From HGM04593 sp045636125 (GTDB lineage Bacteria > Bacteroidota > Bacteroidia > Bacteroidales > Bacteroidaceae): DNA of 46,372 nt. Both the position numbers and the translations under genes were made by a program. Position 1 is the first letter of the stretch, and each line of letters opens with the position of its first letter. Shown here piece by piece: positions 23,863 to 32,310 of the stretch. Location: contig JAZTWX010000004.1 in assembly GCA_045636125.1 (NCBI GenBank), forward strand, positions 1 to 46,372, in the 5' to 3' direction. Under the pieces are notes generated by a model that worked only from the letters and a program-made list of their open reading frames with translations, searched no databases and was not told where the DNA came from.

Positions 23863-25110
23863 CTACGACAATTTATGTATCACAAGGCCCGAACGCAGTT
23901 TAGGTTCGAACCACGTTGTCTTGGGAGGCATAATGTTACCTGTGTCGGCAATATCGGTAAGCTGTTTCATTGAAACAGGGTAAAGGGCAAGCGCCATCTT
24001 CATCTCACCGCTGTCCACGCGGCGTTTAAGCTCGCCAAGCCCCCTGATACCACCCACAAAATCAATTCGTTTGTCGGTGCGCAGGTCTTTTATACCCAAA
24101 ATCTCGTCGAGAATGAGATTCGAAGATATTGTAACATCGAGCACGCCGATGGGGTCGTTGTTATCGTAAGTTCCCTCCTTTGCAGTGAGGCTGTACCAGC
24201 AGCCATCGAGGTAAAGAGAGAAATTGTGCAACGCGGTGGGCTTGTAAATTTCGGCACCCTTGCTCTCTACCACAAAGTGCTTGCCGAGCGCAGCCAGGAA
24301 CTCCTCGCCCGAAAGGCCGTTGAGGTCTTTCACCACGCGGTTGTAGTCGATGATTGTAAGCTGGCTCGAGGGGAAGCACACTGCCATAAAATAGTTGTAC
24401 TCCTCGTCGCCTTTGTGAGCGGGATTAGCGTCGGCCTTCTCCTTGCCCACGAGCGCCGCTGCGGCCGAGCGGTGGTGTCCGTCGGCAATGTAGAGCGCGG
24501 GCATTGCAGCAAATTCCTTTGTTATTGCGGCAATATCGTCGTCGCCCGTAATTACCCACAAGCGGTGGCGGAAACCGTCGAGAGCGGCAGTAAAGTCGTA
24601 TTCAGGCTCCGCAGCAGTGTAACGCGCCACAATTGCGTCGAGCGCGCTGTTGTCGGGGTAGGCAAAGAACACAGGCTCAATGTTGGCATTATTCACGCGC
24701 ACGTGACGCATGCGGTCCTCTTCCTTGTCCTTGCGGGTAAGCTCGTGCTTTTTGATAACACCGTTAAGATAGTCGTTCACATAGGCGCAAACCACAAGAC
24801 CATACTGTGTGTGGCCGTTCATTGTCTGCGCATATATGTAATACTGCTCTTTTCCGTCCTCAACAAGCCAACCGTTCTGCTGGAATTTCTCGAAATTCTC
24901 GGCAGCCTTTGCATACACCTCGGGGGCATGCTCGTCGGTTCCTGCGGGGAAATCAATTTCGGGGCGGATAATGTGGTACAACGACTTTTCGTTGCCCTCG
25001 GCCTCGCTGCGTGCCTCCTCGCTGTTGAGCACATCGTAGGGGCGGCTCTGCACCTGCTCCACAAGCTCTTTAGGAGGGCGTATACCCTTAAAAGGTTTAA
25101 TTACAGCCAT
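23863..25110 (-). CDS. DUF1015 family protein
   Basis: A 415-residue cytosolic protein. The N-terminus PFKGIRPPKELVEQVQSRPYDV and the internal IADGHHRSAAAALVG, reminiscent of ParB/Srx-type catalytic loops, identify DUF1015. The product is often encoded beside serA and serC, as here, with only 6 bases to serA. Some relatives are annotated as SerC-associated or as possible serine kinases because of the ParB-like motif; no activity can be claimed from sequence. Full length and intact. Confidence 0.88.
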   Translation of the reverse strand: MAVIKPFKGIRPPKELVEQVQSRPYDVLNSEEARSEAEGNEKSLYHIIRPEIDFPAGTDEHAPEVYAKAAENFEKFQQNGWLVEDGKEQYYIYAQTMNGHTQYGLVVCAYVNDYLNGVIKKHELTRKDKEEDRMRHVRVNNANIEPVFFAYPDNSALDAIVARYTAAEPEYDFTAALDGFRHRLWVITGDDDIAAITKEFAAMPALYIADGHHRSAAAALVGKEKADANPAHKGDEEYNYFMAVCFPSSQLTIIDYNRVVKDLNGLSGEEFLAALGKHFVVESKGAEIYKPTALHNFSLYLDGCWYSLTAKEGTYDNNDPIGVLDVTISSNLILDEILGIKDLRTDKRIDFVGGIRGLGELKRRVDSGEMKMALALYPVSMKQLTDIADTGNIMPPKTTWFEPKLRSGLVIHKLS

Positions 25111-25116
25111 AATGCA

Positions 25117-26037
25117 TTATTTGTTTACGCGGAAACGCTCGCAACCCTCTTCAAAGAAAGCCACAATCTGTTTCGCAGCCGCAATTCCTGCGTTAATGTT
25201 AGCCTCGGCAGTCTGCGCACCCATCTTTTTGGGAGTAGCAAAGAAACGGCCCTCGAATTTAGAGAACTCCTCCAATGCAGCGGGAGCAATATCGGTAACA
25301 TATTTAATGTCACTGCGCTCGGCCATAAGAGCGATAAGTTCCTCCTCGTTGATAACCTCCTTGCGAGCGGTGTTCACCACAAGAGCATTCTTGGGCATTG
25401 AACCCACAAGCGCCTTGCCGATAGATTTTTTTGTTTCGGGAGTAGCAGGGATGTGTACCGACACAACGTCGCACATCTTGTAAAGCTCCTCGGCCGAGTC
25501 GACACGCTTCACGCCGTCGGCATCGACAATCTCCTGGGGTGTGAAAATATCGTAAATATAGATATCCATTCCAAAGCCCTTTGCAATGCGGCCCACGTTG
25601 CGACCCACATTACCATAGGCGTGAATACCGAGCTTCTTGCCCTTGAGCTCCATACCCGATGTTCCGTTGAACATATTGCGGTAAGCATAAACCATCATTC
25701 CGAAAGCAAGCTCGGCAACAGCGTTAGAGTTCTGTCCGGGAGTGTTCATCACGCAAATACCACGCTCGGTAGCAGCATCGAGTTCCACATTGTCGAAGCC
25801 CGCACCTGCGCGCACCACAATCTTGCAGTCCTTTGCAGCGTCCATAACCTCGGCATCAACAATATCACTGCGGATGATAATTGCATCGACACCCTCTACA
25901 GCGGCCAGAAGTTCGGCCTTGCTTTTATATTTTTCCAAAAGAACAACCTCGTATCCGGCAGCAGAGGCAACCTCCTTAATGCCGTTCACAGCAACCGCTG
26001 CAAAAGGTTTTTCTGTTGCAACCAATATCTTTTTCAT
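25117..26037 (-). CDS. serA: D-3-phosphoglycerate dehydrogenase, short type
   Basis: A 306-residue NAD-dependent dehydrogenase for the first step of serine synthesis. The NAD-binding loop is GIHAYGNVGRNVG (about 137-149), where the first Gly of GxGxxG is Ala. Arg in VNTARKEV is the substrate-side catalytic Arg. The usual catalytic His (TPHxGAST) is replaced by Lys in TPKKMGAQT at about 270. The ACT domain for serine feedback is absent, so allosteric control by serine is not expected. I recall the same His-to-Lys change in short enzymes such as that of Entamoeba. It lies 13 bases after serC. Confidence 0.93.
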   Translation of the reverse strand: MKKILVATEKPFAAVAVNGIKEVASAAGYEVVLLEKYKSKAELLAAVEGVDAIIIRSDIVDAEVMDAAKDCKIVVRAGAGFDNVELDAATERGICVMNTPGQNSNAVAELAFGMMVYAYRNMFNGTSGMELKGKKLGIHAYGNVGRNVGRIAKGFGMDIYIYDIFTPQEIVDADGVKRVDSAEELYKMCDVVSVHIPATPETKKSIGKALVGSMPKNALVVNTARKEVINEEELIALMAERSDIKYVTDIAPAALEEFSKFEGRFFATPKKMGAQTAEANINAGIAAAKQIVAFFEEGCERFRVNK

Positions 26038-26050
26038 ATTCTTCTTGTTT

Positions 26051-27118
26051 TTATTTTGTACGTTCGAACTCTTTCATGCACTCGATGAAATACTGAACAC
26101 TCTCAACAGGCATTGCGTTGTAGCACGATGCACGGAAACCGCCGATTGAACGGTGACCTTTGATGTTGCAGATACCCTTTGATGTTGCAAACTGCAAGAA
26201 ATCGGCCTCAAGATCCTTGTACTCGTCGGCCATAACAAAGTCGATGTTCATAACCGAGCGGTCCTCTACAGCGGCTGTACCCTTGAAGAGACGGTTACGG
26301 TCAACCTCATCGTAAAGCATCTGGGCACGGAGCTCTGCACGACGCTGCATCTCTTTCACACCACCCTGCGCCTTAATCCAACGCAAGTTCTCCAATGCCA
26401 CGTAGATGGGGAACACGGGAGGTGTGTTATACATTGAACCACCGTCGATGTGTGTCTTGTAGTTGAGCATTGTAGGAATCTTGCGGTCAACCTGACCAAG
26501 AGCATCCTCCTTTACAATTGCAAAAGCAACACCCGCAGGAGCAAGGTTCTTTTGCGCACCACCATAAATACAGTTATACTTGCTCACATCAATGGGGCGA
26601 GAGAAGATATCCGACGACATATCGGCAACCAAGGGAACAGGAGAGTCAATGTCGTGGCGTATTTCGGTACCGTAAATGGTGTTGTTTGTTGTAATGTGGA
26701 AATAATCGGCATCGGCAGGGATTACATAATCCTTGGGAATATAGCTGTAGAGAGCATCCTTTGACGATGCAACCTCAACGGCCTCGCCCACCAGCTGTGC
26801 CTCTTTAAGAGCCTTCAGCGACCAAGTACCGGTGTTAAGGTAAGCAGCCTTCTTTTTCAAGAAGTTGAGGGGAACCATACAGAACTGCATACTTGCGCCT
26901 CCGCCCAAGAACACGGTTGTATAGCCCTCGGGGATATCGAGAATCTCCTTGAAAAGAGCGCGCGCCTCGTCGAGCACAGCGACAAACTCCTTTGAACGGT
27001 GGCTAATCTCCAATATAGAAAGGCCCAAGCCATTAAAATCGAGAACCGATTTTGCGGCAGCGTCAAACACCTCCTGAGGCATTATTGACGGGCCTGCATT
27101 AAAGTTAATCTTTTTCAT
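26051..27118 (-). CDS. serC: Phosphoserine aminotransferase
   Basis: A 355-residue PLP enzyme converting 3-phosphohydroxypyruvate and glutamate to phosphoserine and 2-oxoglutarate. FNAGPSIMPQEV at the N-terminus, GGGASMQF (72-79) for the cofactor phosphate, and GGAQKNLAPAG with the Schiff-base Lys190 are diagnostic. It is the first gene of the serC-serA-DUF1015-YigZ operon and has a long leader with a strong hairpin. The serB phosphatase is not in this window. Confidence 0.96.
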   Translation of the reverse strand: MKKINFNAGPSIMPQEVFDAAAKSVLDFNGLGLSILEISHRSKEFVAVLDEARALFKEILDIPEGYTTVFLGGGASMQFCMVPLNFLKKKAAYLNTGTWSLKALKEAQLVGEAVEVASSKDALYSYIPKDYVIPADADYFHITTNNTIYGTEIRHDIDSPVPLVADMSSDIFSRPIDVSKYNCIYGGAQKNLAPAGVAFAIVKEDALGQVDRKIPTMLNYKTHIDGGSMYNTPPVFPIYVALENLRWIKAQGGVKEMQRRAELRAQMLYDEVDRNRLFKGTAAVEDRSVMNIDFVMADEYKDLEADFLQFATSKGICNIKGHRSIGGFRASCYNAMPVESVQYFIECMKEFERTK

Positions 27119-27265
27119 AATTCAAATAATATCTATTTTTTTTTGTTTTAATTTCCTCTACGTATATAAAAAACGAATAGACTGCGTGCAACCGTTGCAA
27201 TATTGCGCGGCACGCAGACTCTATCTTATAACCCTTCAGAACCCAACCCTGTTCCGAAGCGCTTG
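27119..27265 (-). promoter_or_regulatory. serC leader with stable hairpin
   Basis: A leader of about 140 bases between the -7 box and the serC ATG. Arms CTGCGTGC (27182-27189) and GCACGCAG (27210-27217) form a perfect 8-bp stem. On the minus strand TTTTTT follows about nine bases later, so it could act as an attenuator. No known riboswitch was recognised. Confidence 0.4.
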
Positions 27266-27273
27266 CAAATATA
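27266..27273 (-). promoter_or_regulatory. -7 box of the serC operon
   Basis: TATATTTG on the minus strand. A related stretch (AAAAATAAATRGRTATATTTGC) precedes the WG-repeat gene, so the two promoters resemble each other over about 30 bases. Confidence 0.6.
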
Positions 27274-27399
27274 CCTATTTATTTTTAGAGGAATAATTTG
27301 GCGCAATCTTTTTTTACTTTTTTTGAAAAAAAGTTATCAACAGCCACAAAAACGCTCATTTACTGCATCTTTATGCATAGAAAAGCGCTCTTATGCGTA

Positions 27400-27439
27400 T
27401 AAAAAAATCATTAGCGCCCCAAACAGGGACACTAATGAT
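27400..27439 (-). terminator. Terminator after the WG-repeat gene
   Basis: On the minus strand ATCATTAG pairs with CTAATGAT, with an inner CCC/GGG pair, and is followed by T7. It starts about 20 bases past the stop. Confidence 0.75.
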
Positions 27440-27460
27440 AAAATTTACAAATTCATTTCT

Positions 27461-29701
27461 TTAATACCTCTTCTTTATATGTTTATGAGCCGACATTACC
27501 TTTTTACAAATATCACACCACTCATTATTGTCCTTACCAGTATAATTGGGCGTGTACACTATTTCATCTATATAATCTTTACTGTTCGAAGAAGAGGATT
27601 TTGAAGAAGATTTCGACGAAGAAGATGATGATGAAGAGGAATTTACCTCACGCTTGGCCTGTTGGTAGGCCGCTGCCTCACCCGGCGCCGACAACTTGCT
27701 CGAAACAGACACTCCCTGTCCCTGACACTTCAAACAACGGCCTGTGGCACCACAGTTTGCACACGGCTGATAGTTTTTGAAATAGGCGTGATACATCCTC
27801 CCTTGTCCGTTACAAATATAGCAGGTACTTCTTCCGTGACAAAAGACACAGGTAGTAACGGTTGTCGAGAGGCAATATCCGTCGGTGTACCACACATAAT
27901 GTGCTTTTCCCATAGGTGCAGGCGCGTTGACCTCACAGCTTATTATACGGCCGTTAGTATCCCTTTGCCCCTTACGCACCTCGCCCTCGTAGCTGAACAA
28001 ATTATTTATGGCGGCATTACCCGACGAGACACCTGCCAGGGCATTTACAAACTGCGACAACGCCGAGCCTGTCTGTTGCCTTCTTTGGGCACTTGCGGCA
28101 GCTGTTTGCGCGTTCCTTATCTGCGCTGCGGCACTCTTTGCTGCATAATTGCCCATAGCCGATGCCTTGTCATAATATTCGAGAGCAGTTTTTGTGTCGC
28201 CCGAATTCTTGTATATATCGCCTATACCGTTCATAGCCTTCGCCTTGTAACCCTCCTTGTTGTTCTCGTCGGTATCCACAACTTTTTTATACAGGGCCAC
28301 ACGCTCTTTCACGCTGCCGGTAGTGTTCTTTTGAGCCTTGGCATACATTTGCGAAGAAATGGAATTCTCCTCTTTTCCACCCCTGTCGATATCTGTTTTA
28401 TACCCCTTGTAAGTTCCCTGGTACACACCCTTCTTGCTGTTCCACGACAAAGCATCGTACCCCCTTGCACTGAAAACCTCGCCTTTGTAAGAGAGCACAA
28501 ACTTTCCGTTTTTCTTTACTATATTCTTCGCAGGGTTTGCAAATTGTCCCGGGTCTATTTTCACATATTCCGAGCCAATTTTTGTCGTATATTTTCCACT
28601 GCTGAGAAAAACCATTTCGTTGTATATTGCGGGAATGATTTCGACACCCTTTTCGTTGCAGACACCATGTTTCCCATCCTTTTCCACACGGAAATACTTA
28701 ATGCCATCATCAGAAGTTGTATAAATATCGTCGTATTTTGGCTTAATAATGATTTTTCCCTTACTGTTGGCCACACCCCACTTGCCATCCTTTTTGAATT
28801 CCACCGACAAAGCGCCGTGTTCATCGGTCAGTTGAACATTTTCATAAGAGATGGGCAATACAACCTTGCCATTCTTGTCGAGCGCACCCCACTTGCTATC
28901 CTTGTAAGTAAGATAACCTATAATACCGGCTTTCGTATTGGCAACATCTTTCTTTATCGACACACGGGGAGAAAGAGAATTGCACTCAGTGAAAGGAAGA
29001 AAAATTTTACCGGCAGTGTCGCATAGCGCTATCTGTTTCTTCCCCTGTTTCTTTTGTTCCAATTCAAAATATAGGAATTCAGAATCATAAGAAGGAGTAT
29101 TCGGGCCGCTGACACCTGAATATTTACAAGCAAGAATCTCCTTGCCGGCCCTGTTCAGCACTCCATATTTATCGTTTACCGCAACAATGAAACAGATATA
29201 ATCGTTCGGGTAAAGATATTTTATTTCCGAAGATAATTTCGTGTATTTTACGGGAGCAACAATCTCCTTGCCCTCCACGTTCACGGCGCCACAATAATCC
29301 CCTTTTTTAACTTCAAATACTTTTGTATATTTACCATAACTGACAGCCGTATACCCTCGCTCGGCAGGCACAAGTACATTCTTCTTCTTTTTCAAGCTAA
29401 TGCCCACACTGCCATCGGGATATTTCACCTCCCACCACACAATTTTTTTGCCGTCACTATATACTTTGTGTTTTTTGTATTTAGGACGATTGGGGTCTTT
29501 CCACCACAATAATTTGTCTATTTTTTTCACACTGCGCTTCACAGGCTCTTGCACATTGTTCTTCCACGAAAAATTTTCGGGAATTTTCAAATAGTCCTTC
29601 ACACCTTTTTTTTGCGCGTGCACCCCCACGGCACACAGGCACACAACCAAAAGAAGCAGGGTTGCTCTTTTCATAAAATTGCAAGCAAACATATTTTTCA
29701 T
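27461..29701 (-). CDS. Secreted WG-repeat protein with DnaJ-type zinc fingers
   Basis: A 746-residue predicted exported protein. The signal peptide is MKRATLLLLVVCLCAVGVHA; the start may be this Met at 29674 rather than 29701. Residues about 60-400 hold repeated WG-type units (KDSKWGALDKNGKVVLP, DGKWGVANSKGKIIIKP, DGKHGVCNEKGVEIIP), probably a beta-propeller-like surface. A short Sel1/TPR-like stretch follows (about 485-540). Then come two pairs of DnaJ-like CxxCxG motifs (CVFCHG, CYICNG, CANCGA, CLKCQG; about 600-665), a Ser-rich tract, and a final CDICKKV with HKHIKK. The function is unknown. It is a larger relative of the next upstream gene, with its own promoter. Confidence 0.75.
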   Translation of the reverse strand: MKNMFACNFMKRATLLLLVVCLCAVGVHAQKKGVKDYLKIPENFSWKNNVQEPVKRSVKKIDKLLWWKDPNRPKYKKHKVYSDGKKIVWWEVKYPDGSVGISLKKKKNVLVPAERGYTAVSYGKYTKVFEVKKGDYCGAVNVEGKEIVAPVKYTKLSSEIKYLYPNDYICFIVAVNDKYGVLNRAGKEILACKYSGVSGPNTPSYDSEFLYFELEQKKQGKKQIALCDTAGKIFLPFTECNSLSPRVSIKKDVANTKAGIIGYLTYKDSKWGALDKNGKVVLPISYENVQLTDEHGALSVEFKKDGKWGVANSKGKIIIKPKYDDIYTTSDDGIKYFRVEKDGKHGVCNEKGVEIIPAIYNEMVFLSSGKYTTKIGSEYVKIDPGQFANPAKNIVKKNGKFVLSYKGEVFSARGYDALSWNSKKGVYQGTYKGYKTDIDRGGKEENSISSQMYAKAQKNTTGSVKERVALYKKVVDTDENNKEGYKAKAMNGIGDIYKNSGDTKTALEYYDKASAMGNYAAKSAAAQIRNAQTAAASAQRRQQTGSALSQFVNALAGVSSGNAAINNLFSYEGEVRKGQRDTNGRIISCEVNAPAPMGKAHYVWYTDGYCLSTTVTTCVFCHGRSTCYICNGQGRMYHAYFKNYQPCANCGATGRCLKCQGQGVSVSSKLSAPGEAAAYQQAKREVNSSSSSSSSSKSSSKSSSSNSKDYIDEIVYTPNYTGKDNNEWCDICKKVMSAHKHIKKRY

Positions 29702-29746
29702 ATACTCTTTTTTTCTTTACAAACAAATAAAAAGGGAACGCCCATC

Positions 29747-29779
29747 TACCCCCTCACCGGCTCGATGATTGCTTTAAGG
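29747..29779 (-). pseudogene. Relic of the helicase 3' end
   Basis: On the minus strand about 32 bases encode LKAIIEPVRG and stop, nearly the end of the helicase gene at 30964-30996 (LKTIIEPVRG and stop). It lies just upstream of the WG-repeat gene, as the true helicase end lies just upstream of the 309-residue gene. Confidence 0.75.
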
Positions 29780-29859
29780 GTTGTTTCTACGGCGAAGCGC
29801 AATAACAACGCGCACAGCCAATACAACGCCACAAAGCCTTGTCGGGTACAAGCACTTTG

Positions 29860-29867
29860 CAAATATA
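29860..29867 (-). promoter_or_regulatory. -7 box of the WG-repeat gene
   Basis: TATATTTG on the minus strand, about 160 bases upstream of the start. The leader contains the helicase relic. Confidence 0.5.
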
Positions 29868-29963
29868 TCCATTTATTTTTAACAGAATAATTTACCACTA
29901 CATTTTTTCGTTTAGTGCAAAAAGCATCTACTGTCTACAAAAAACTATTCAATTACATTTTAT

Positions 29964-29998
29964 GCAAAAAAAACAGCCGAGAGAGAACTCCCGGCTGT
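29964..29998 (-). terminator. Terminator after the 309-residue zinc-finger gene
   Basis: On the minus strand ACAGCCGGGAG pairs with CTCTCGGCTGT (one G-T pair) and runs into T8. Confidence 0.85.
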
Positions 29999-30006
29999 CT
30001 ATCTTC

Positions 30007-30936
30007 TTACCTTTTTCCGGTTCCACCACAATAGGTGCATTTGCCTTGCTTGCTTTTAGGTGTTCTGCCTTTGTAATTGCACGAAGAGCAAGGTTCAAAT
30101 TCCTGCGAGAATGTGCCAAGCACATAACCATCGCCGCCACACTTGGCACACGTCCCCCAGCCGGCACATTTTGTACAATGCTTTTCAACTTTTGTGCGAG
30201 AACCACCGCTGCTACTGCTGCGGTTATAGCTGTTGCTGTTATAAGAATTTACATTACCGCTACCGCTGTTCTGCTGCAATGTTGCCGACATTGAAGAAAA
30301 CAAATTGCCTATTTGCGTGAGAACATCGGGGCCCTCATCAACCACCTCGGGCTGTGCAACAGAGAGAGGCTGCACCGTAGAGACAGGCTGCACAACCGTT
30401 TGGGCAAGTGCCGGAGTACTTCTCACAGCATCGGCTTTGTTTTTGGCTGTGGTATCTCCCATTTTTGCCGCCGCGTCATACACCCCCGCAGCAGCATCCT
30501 TGTAACCGGTGTTTGCATACACATCGCCTATACCCACCAAAGCCTTTGCCACATATCCCTCCTTGTTAAGGAGGTCTATCAATATAACAGCATTATACTT
30601 TTCTATCTTCTTTAACATATCACTGTCTGGCATATCACAAGCCGCAGCAAAAGCACGTTGCGCAATGGGTGTCATTTCACGCCCGTCAAGGTAGATATAA
30701 GTGGAATACCCACCTACCGAGCCATAATACATCTGTTTCTCTTCCACCCATTCAAGTTTATCGCATGGATGCAGAGAGAACATTACACCTCCATTGCTCA
30801 ACACCCACTGGTTGTTGAACGGAGTAATTTTCGCAGCAGGGTCTACACCTTGCGCCGATACAGAGGTTGCCGACAGCGCCAGCAACAGGGCCACGAACAA
30901 GGGCACAATTTTTGTAAATAAAATAATTCTTCTCAT
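30007..30936 (-). CDS. Secreted protein with DnaJ-type zinc-finger motifs
   Basis: A 309-residue predicted exported protein. The signal peptide ends near SATSVSAQG. Residues about 115-175 (KIEKYNAVILIDLLNKEGY and the following ALVGIGDVYANTGYKDA) form a TPR/Sel1-like helical region. The C-terminal 60 residues hold CTKCAG, CAKCGG, CSSCNY and CTYCGG, the spaced CxxCxG motifs of a DnaJ zinc-binding domain. The helical and finger regions resemble those of the neighbouring 746-residue protein, so the two are paralogues, this one without WG repeats. It lies 28 bases after the helicase and probably shares its operon. The function is unknown. Confidence 0.75.
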   Translation of the reverse strand: MRRIILFTKIVPLFVALLLALSATSVSAQGVDPAAKITPFNNQWVLSNGGVMFSLHPCDKLEWVEEKQMYYGSVGGYSTYIYLDGREMTPIAQRAFAAACDMPDSDMLKKIEKYNAVILIDLLNKEGYVAKALVGIGDVYANTGYKDAAAGVYDAAAKMGDTTAKNKADAVRSTPALAQTVVQPVSTVQPLSVAQPEVVDEGPDVLTQIGNLFSSMSATLQQNSGSGNVNSYNSNSYNRSSSSGGSRTKVEKHCTKCAGWGTCAKCGGDGYVLGTFSQEFEPCSSCNYKGRTPKSKQGKCTYCGGTGKR

Positions 30937-30963
30937 ATGGTAGTTTGTTAAAAAGTTAGTTCT

Positions 30964-32301
30964 TCACCCCCTAACCGGCTCGATGATTGTTTTAAGGCCC
31001 TTTATCTTTTCGCCCGCCAGCTGCGCAATCGCAGCACGCATCCTGTTCATTTTAACGGCTACATAGGAATAACGGTCGAACACCATAATTGAGCCCACCT
31101 CGTCGGCGCGCAGGCCGCCTTTTTTCATAAAGAAGCCCGCAATGTCGCCACGGCTTATCTTGTCGCGCTTACCCTTGCCCACATAAAGCGCTGCCCACTG
31201 CGGGGCTGGCGGGAGCACAACCTTTGCCGGCAGCGCAAACTCCGCGGCATCGGCGGGAGCATAAGGCGGCAGTTCCTTACCCTCGTAGGTGAGCATATAC
31301 ACTGCTCCGTCGGCCTCCCAACGGGCTGTTCGGCCGTTGCGGTGGGTAAAAACATCGGCCGTTGCTGCACGCTGGAAATGAACAACGTGCTTAACATCTT
31401 TTATATCGAGACCGCGCGCAGCAATGTCAGTGCTCACAAGCACGTTCACGCACGAGCTTGTGAAACGATAGAGCGCAAGTTCCCTGTCCTTCTGCTCCAT
31501 CGCACCGTGATAGGCCGCAGGGCGCAACCCGTTCTTTGCAAGGAAGGCACGCACCTCATCGACCGTTTCCCTGAAATTGCAGAAGACAATGGCAGGCTCG
31601 CCGGCAAAAGAGCACAAAAGGCTCAAAAGATGCTGCAAGCGGTCGTCGGGCGTGGTTGTGAGCTTGTAGAATTTTGTACGCGCAACGGGAGAGCCGTCGG
31701 CTGTGCGGAAATCGAGCGCTTCGCCATATTCGCTACCCGCAAACTGCGGAATTTCGTCGGCATCGGTTGCCGAGAGCAGGAAACGCGACTCCACCGCAGG
31801 GAGCATCGACAACAAACGCTCCATCTCCTCGCGGAAACCCATCTCCAAACACTTGTCGAACTCATCGATAACTACAAGCGAGCAGGCACCCGCAGCAAAA
31901 GTCTCCCTTTCGAGGTGGTCGATAAGGCGGCCGGGCGTTCCCACCACCACAGCGGGCGAGGCTCCCGAAAACATTGCAGCCTCCTGCTCCACGGGGCGGC
32001 CGCCGTGCAACGCCACCATCTGCGCGGGCAGTTTCATTGAACGCCACACCTCGAACGCCTGCTTGGCAAGCTCACGGGTGGGCACAATTATTATTGCCTG
32101 CACAAATTTCAGTTCAGGGTCAACACGCTCAATGAGCGGCAACATATAAGCCAATGTCTTTCCCGAGCCCGTGGGCGAGAGCAACACCATATTCTCCTGT
32201 TCGCGACAATGCAGCACCGATGCACGCTGCATCTCATTCACTTCCTTTATCTTCAATTGAGCAAGAGCCTTTTCCTGCCCCCAAGTAAGTATCGTATCCA
32301 T
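30964..32301 (-). CDS. DbpA-like DEAD-box RNA helicase
   Basis: A 445-residue ATP-dependent RNA helicase. Q-motif region, then SPTGSGKT (Walker A), PTRELA, TPGR, VIDEFDKC (the DEAD position reads DEFD), SAT, and HRNGRTAR (motif VI). The C-terminal 70 residues (KGKRDKISRGDIAGFF and then VGSIMVFDRYSYVAV) match the DbpA RNA-binding domain, which recognises a 23S rRNA hairpin, so a role in large-subunit assembly is likely. The gene starts 9 bases after the sulfatase stop. A 32-base copy of its end lies at 29747-29779. Confidence 0.9.
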   Translation of the reverse strand: MDTILTWGQEKALAQLKIKEVNEMQRASVLHCREQENMVLLSPTGSGKTLAYMLPLIERVDPELKFVQAIIIVPTRELAKQAFEVWRSMKLPAQMVALHGGRPVEQEAAMFSGASPAVVVGTPGRLIDHLERETFAAGACSLVVIDEFDKCLEMGFREEMERLLSMLPAVESRFLLSATDADEIPQFAGSEYGEALDFRTADGSPVARTKFYKLTTTPDDRLQHLLSLLCSFAGEPAIVFCNFRETVDEVRAFLAKNGLRPAAYHGAMEQKDRELALYRFTSSCVNVLVSTDIAARGLDIKDVKHVVHFQRAATADVFTHRNGRTARWEADGAVYMLTYEGKELPPYAPADAAEFALPAKVVLPPAPQWAALYVGKGKRDKISRGDIAGFFMKKGGLRADEVGSIMVFDRYSYVAVKMNRMRAAIAQLAGEKIKGLKTIIEPVRG

Positions 32302-32310
32302 TCTTCAAAA

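Noticed and set aside
27316..27334. Palindrome ACTTTTTTTGAAAAAAAGT with an adjacent DnaA-box-like TTATCAACA
   Set aside because: Low-complexity A/T palindrome and a single inexact box; nothing else suggests an origin.
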